Shown: one piece after another, positions 5,895-6,864 of the stretch
How the letters are laid out: each line of letters opens with the position of its first letter
Numbering within the stretch: position 1 is the first letter of the stretch
DNA from: Chloroflexota bacterium
GTDB taxonomy: Bacteria; Cyanobacteriota; Vampirovibrionia; Obscuribacterales; Obscuribacteraceae
Direction: 5' to 3'
NCBI GenBank assembly: GCA_005240105.1
Contig: SBAT01000012.1
Location: 1-6,864, forward strand
DNA: 6,864 nt
Made by a program: the position numbers and the translations under genes
The notes under the pieces: generated by a model
What the model was told of the DNA's origin: nothing
Seen by the model: only the letters and a program-made list of their open reading frames with translations
The model's database searches: none

Positions 5895-6680
5895 GAGTTT
5901 GTCTGGTTTTTAGGCGGCGTGATCGGCTTAATGGCTCTGTCGGGTCTAAAAATTGTCAAAGAGTATGACCGTCTTGTGGTGTTTCGCTGGGGCAGGGTAA
6001 AAGATGTCCGCGGGCCCGGACCGGTAGTTATTTGGCCGGTGGCGGAACAAACCAAAAAAGTGGATATGCGCATCATCACAATGGCTATCCCCATGCAAGA
6101 GATCATTACCAAGGACAACGTTTCGGCAAAAACTGCTGCCGTTTGTTTCTTCCAGGTGGTTGATCCCTACAAAGTAGTGACAAAAATAGAAGACCCCGTA
6201 ATGGCCACAAGCCAGATTGCTCAAACGACACTACGTAGCGTGCTCGGACAACACGATCTAGATCATTTGCTTTCTGAAAGGGACACTATCAATGCCAAAT
6301 TGCAGTCAATAATAGACCGCCAGACAGAGGGCTGGGGAATTAAGGTCATTGGCGTGGAAGTCAAAGACGTAGAAATTCCTGACTCCATGCAACGGGCAAT
6401 GGCCAGACAAGCCGAGGCGGAAAGAGAACGACGGGCAAAAATTGTCGCTGCCGAAGGCGAACTACAAGCAGCCGAAAAGCTTGCTCAGGCAGCAGAAAAA
6501 ATAAGCAGTCAGCCAGGCGCCATGCAACTTCGTCAATTGCAAACAATGGTGGAAGTCTCCGCTGAAAAGAACTCCACCCTCATTTTTCCCATCCCCATCG
6601 AACTATTGGAAGTAGGACGCAGATTGGCCGGCGATACAATAAAAATCCCACAAGCTCAAAAGCAAAACGAAAAAGCTTAA
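5892..6680 (+). CDS. Slipin, SPFH/band 7 membrane scaffold protein
   Basis: A 262-residue stomatin-like protein that should assemble on the inner face of the cytoplasmic membrane and organise membrane microdomains or nearby proteases. A single N-terminal hydrophobic hairpin or membrane segment spans about 2-20. The SPFH domain follows: EYDRLVVFRWGR (24-35), GPGPVVIWPV (41-50), a D-x-R near 58-60, ITKDNVSAKTAAVCFFQVVDP (72-92), ATSQIAQTTLRSVLGQHDLD (105-124), LLSERD (126-131) and VEVKDVEIPDSMQRAMARQAEAERERRA (155-182). A charged, alanine-rich coiled coil runs about 168-206, and the C-terminus has the typical EKNSTLIFPIPIELL (225-239). Length fits bacterial slipins. The ATG is fixed by AGGAG 6 nt upstream. 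Slipin genes often sit beside an NfeD gene; none is seen here. It lies 75 nt after rsmB and may be on the same transcript or have its own promoter. Confidence 0.93.
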   Translation: MEFVWFLGGVIGLMALSGLKIVKEYDRLVVFRWGRVKDVRGPGPVVIWPVAEQTKKVDMRIITMAIPMQEIITKDNVSAKTAAVCFFQVVDPYKVVTKIEDPVMATSQIAQTTLRSVLGQHDLDHLLSERDTINAKLQSIIDRQTEGWGIKVIGVEVKDVEIPDSMQRAMARQAEAERERRAKIVAAEGELQAAEKLAQAAEKISSQPGAMQLRQLQTMVEVSAEKNSTLIFPIPIELLEVGRRLAGDTIKIPQAQKQNEKA

Positions 6681-6688
6681 GTTCGAAA

Positions 6689-6864
6689 CTATGTAGACTG
6701 TTGCCTTTCAATGTTCTTGAGAAATTCTAGAAGCGTTAATTCTTTGGGTCGGTTTATTATCCACGTGCAAGCTTCAACAACGGCATTGCCTAATTCGGCA
6801 TGCGGATCGTCGCCTACCTCGGCTGTATAGATAAGCTTATAGTGAGCTAAATTCTCGCCATACC
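6689..6864 (-). CDS. C-terminal part of an unknown protein (partial, enters from right edge)
   Basis: A leftward frame stays open from the right window edge to a TAG at 6691-6689, giving 57 residues; the other two minus-strand frames close within about 25 nt of the edge. The visible peptide includes YGENLAHYKLIYTAEVGDD, then an alanine/valine-rich helix-like NAVVEACTWII, and ends LLEFLKNIERQQST. No known motif is recognised. It looks soluble. It converges on the slipin gene, with 8 nt between the stop codons and no clear terminator between. Because the start is out of view, the call rests on one modest open frame, so it could still be non-coding. Confidence 0.5.
   Translation of the reverse strand, partial: YGENLAHYKLIYTAEVGDDPHAELGNAVVEACTWIINRPKELTLLEFLKNIERQQST

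Noticed and set aside
6660..6700. Possible terminator between slipin and the convergent unknown frame
   Set aside because: Short palindromes such as AAGCTT and TTCGAA are present, but there is no GC-rich stem followed by a T-run on either strand.

Overview
This is an ordinary chromosomal window from a bacterium of moderate GC content. It holds six complete protein-coding genes, two genes cut by the window edges, and three short intergenic regions with notable dyad symmetry. The best taxonomic clue is the gene at 318-953, whose product matches, by recall, the HAS-barrel protein family conserved in cyanobacteria. No photosynthesis gene is present. A cyanobacterial-lineage organism is therefore likely, perhaps a non-photosynthetic relative (Vampirovibrionia/Melainabacteria type), but that assignment is inference and rests mainly on one protein family.

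Left part (1-1821): the N-terminus of a secreted protein gene runs leftwards off the edge (start at 97), with a strong ribosome binding site and a nested inverted repeat (143-182) upstream. Next comes the rightward HAS-barrel gene. Its 3' end overlaps by 14 bp the 3' end of a leftward potB-like ABC transporter permease gene (940-1821). No other subunit of that transporter is in the window.

Central part (1822-5816): a divergent intergenic region with a 9-bp perfect inverted repeat (1874-1882/1915-1923) precedes a tightly packed rightward run: icd (NADP-isocitrate dehydrogenase), a 69-residue small protein with an Sm-like outline, fmt (Met-tRNA formyltransferase) and rsmB (16S rRNA m5C967 methyltransferase). 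The junctions are 11 nt, a 1-nt overlap and 2 nt, so these four are probably one transcript with translational coupling. fmt and rsmB are a common translation-related pair. icd at the head ties a TCA-cycle enzyme to that unit.

Right part (5817-6864): 75 nt after rsmB lies a slipin (SPFH/band 7) gene. Its start codon sits in one arm of a perfect 9-bp inverted repeat and its Shine-Dalgarno in the loop. A leftward reading frame of unknown function enters from the right edge and ends 8 nt past the slipin stop codon.

I found no tRNA, rRNA, insertion sequence, CRISPR array or convincing intrinsic terminator, and no clear new multi-gene system. The most useful leads are the uncharacterised small protein between icd and fmt and the intergenic dyads.
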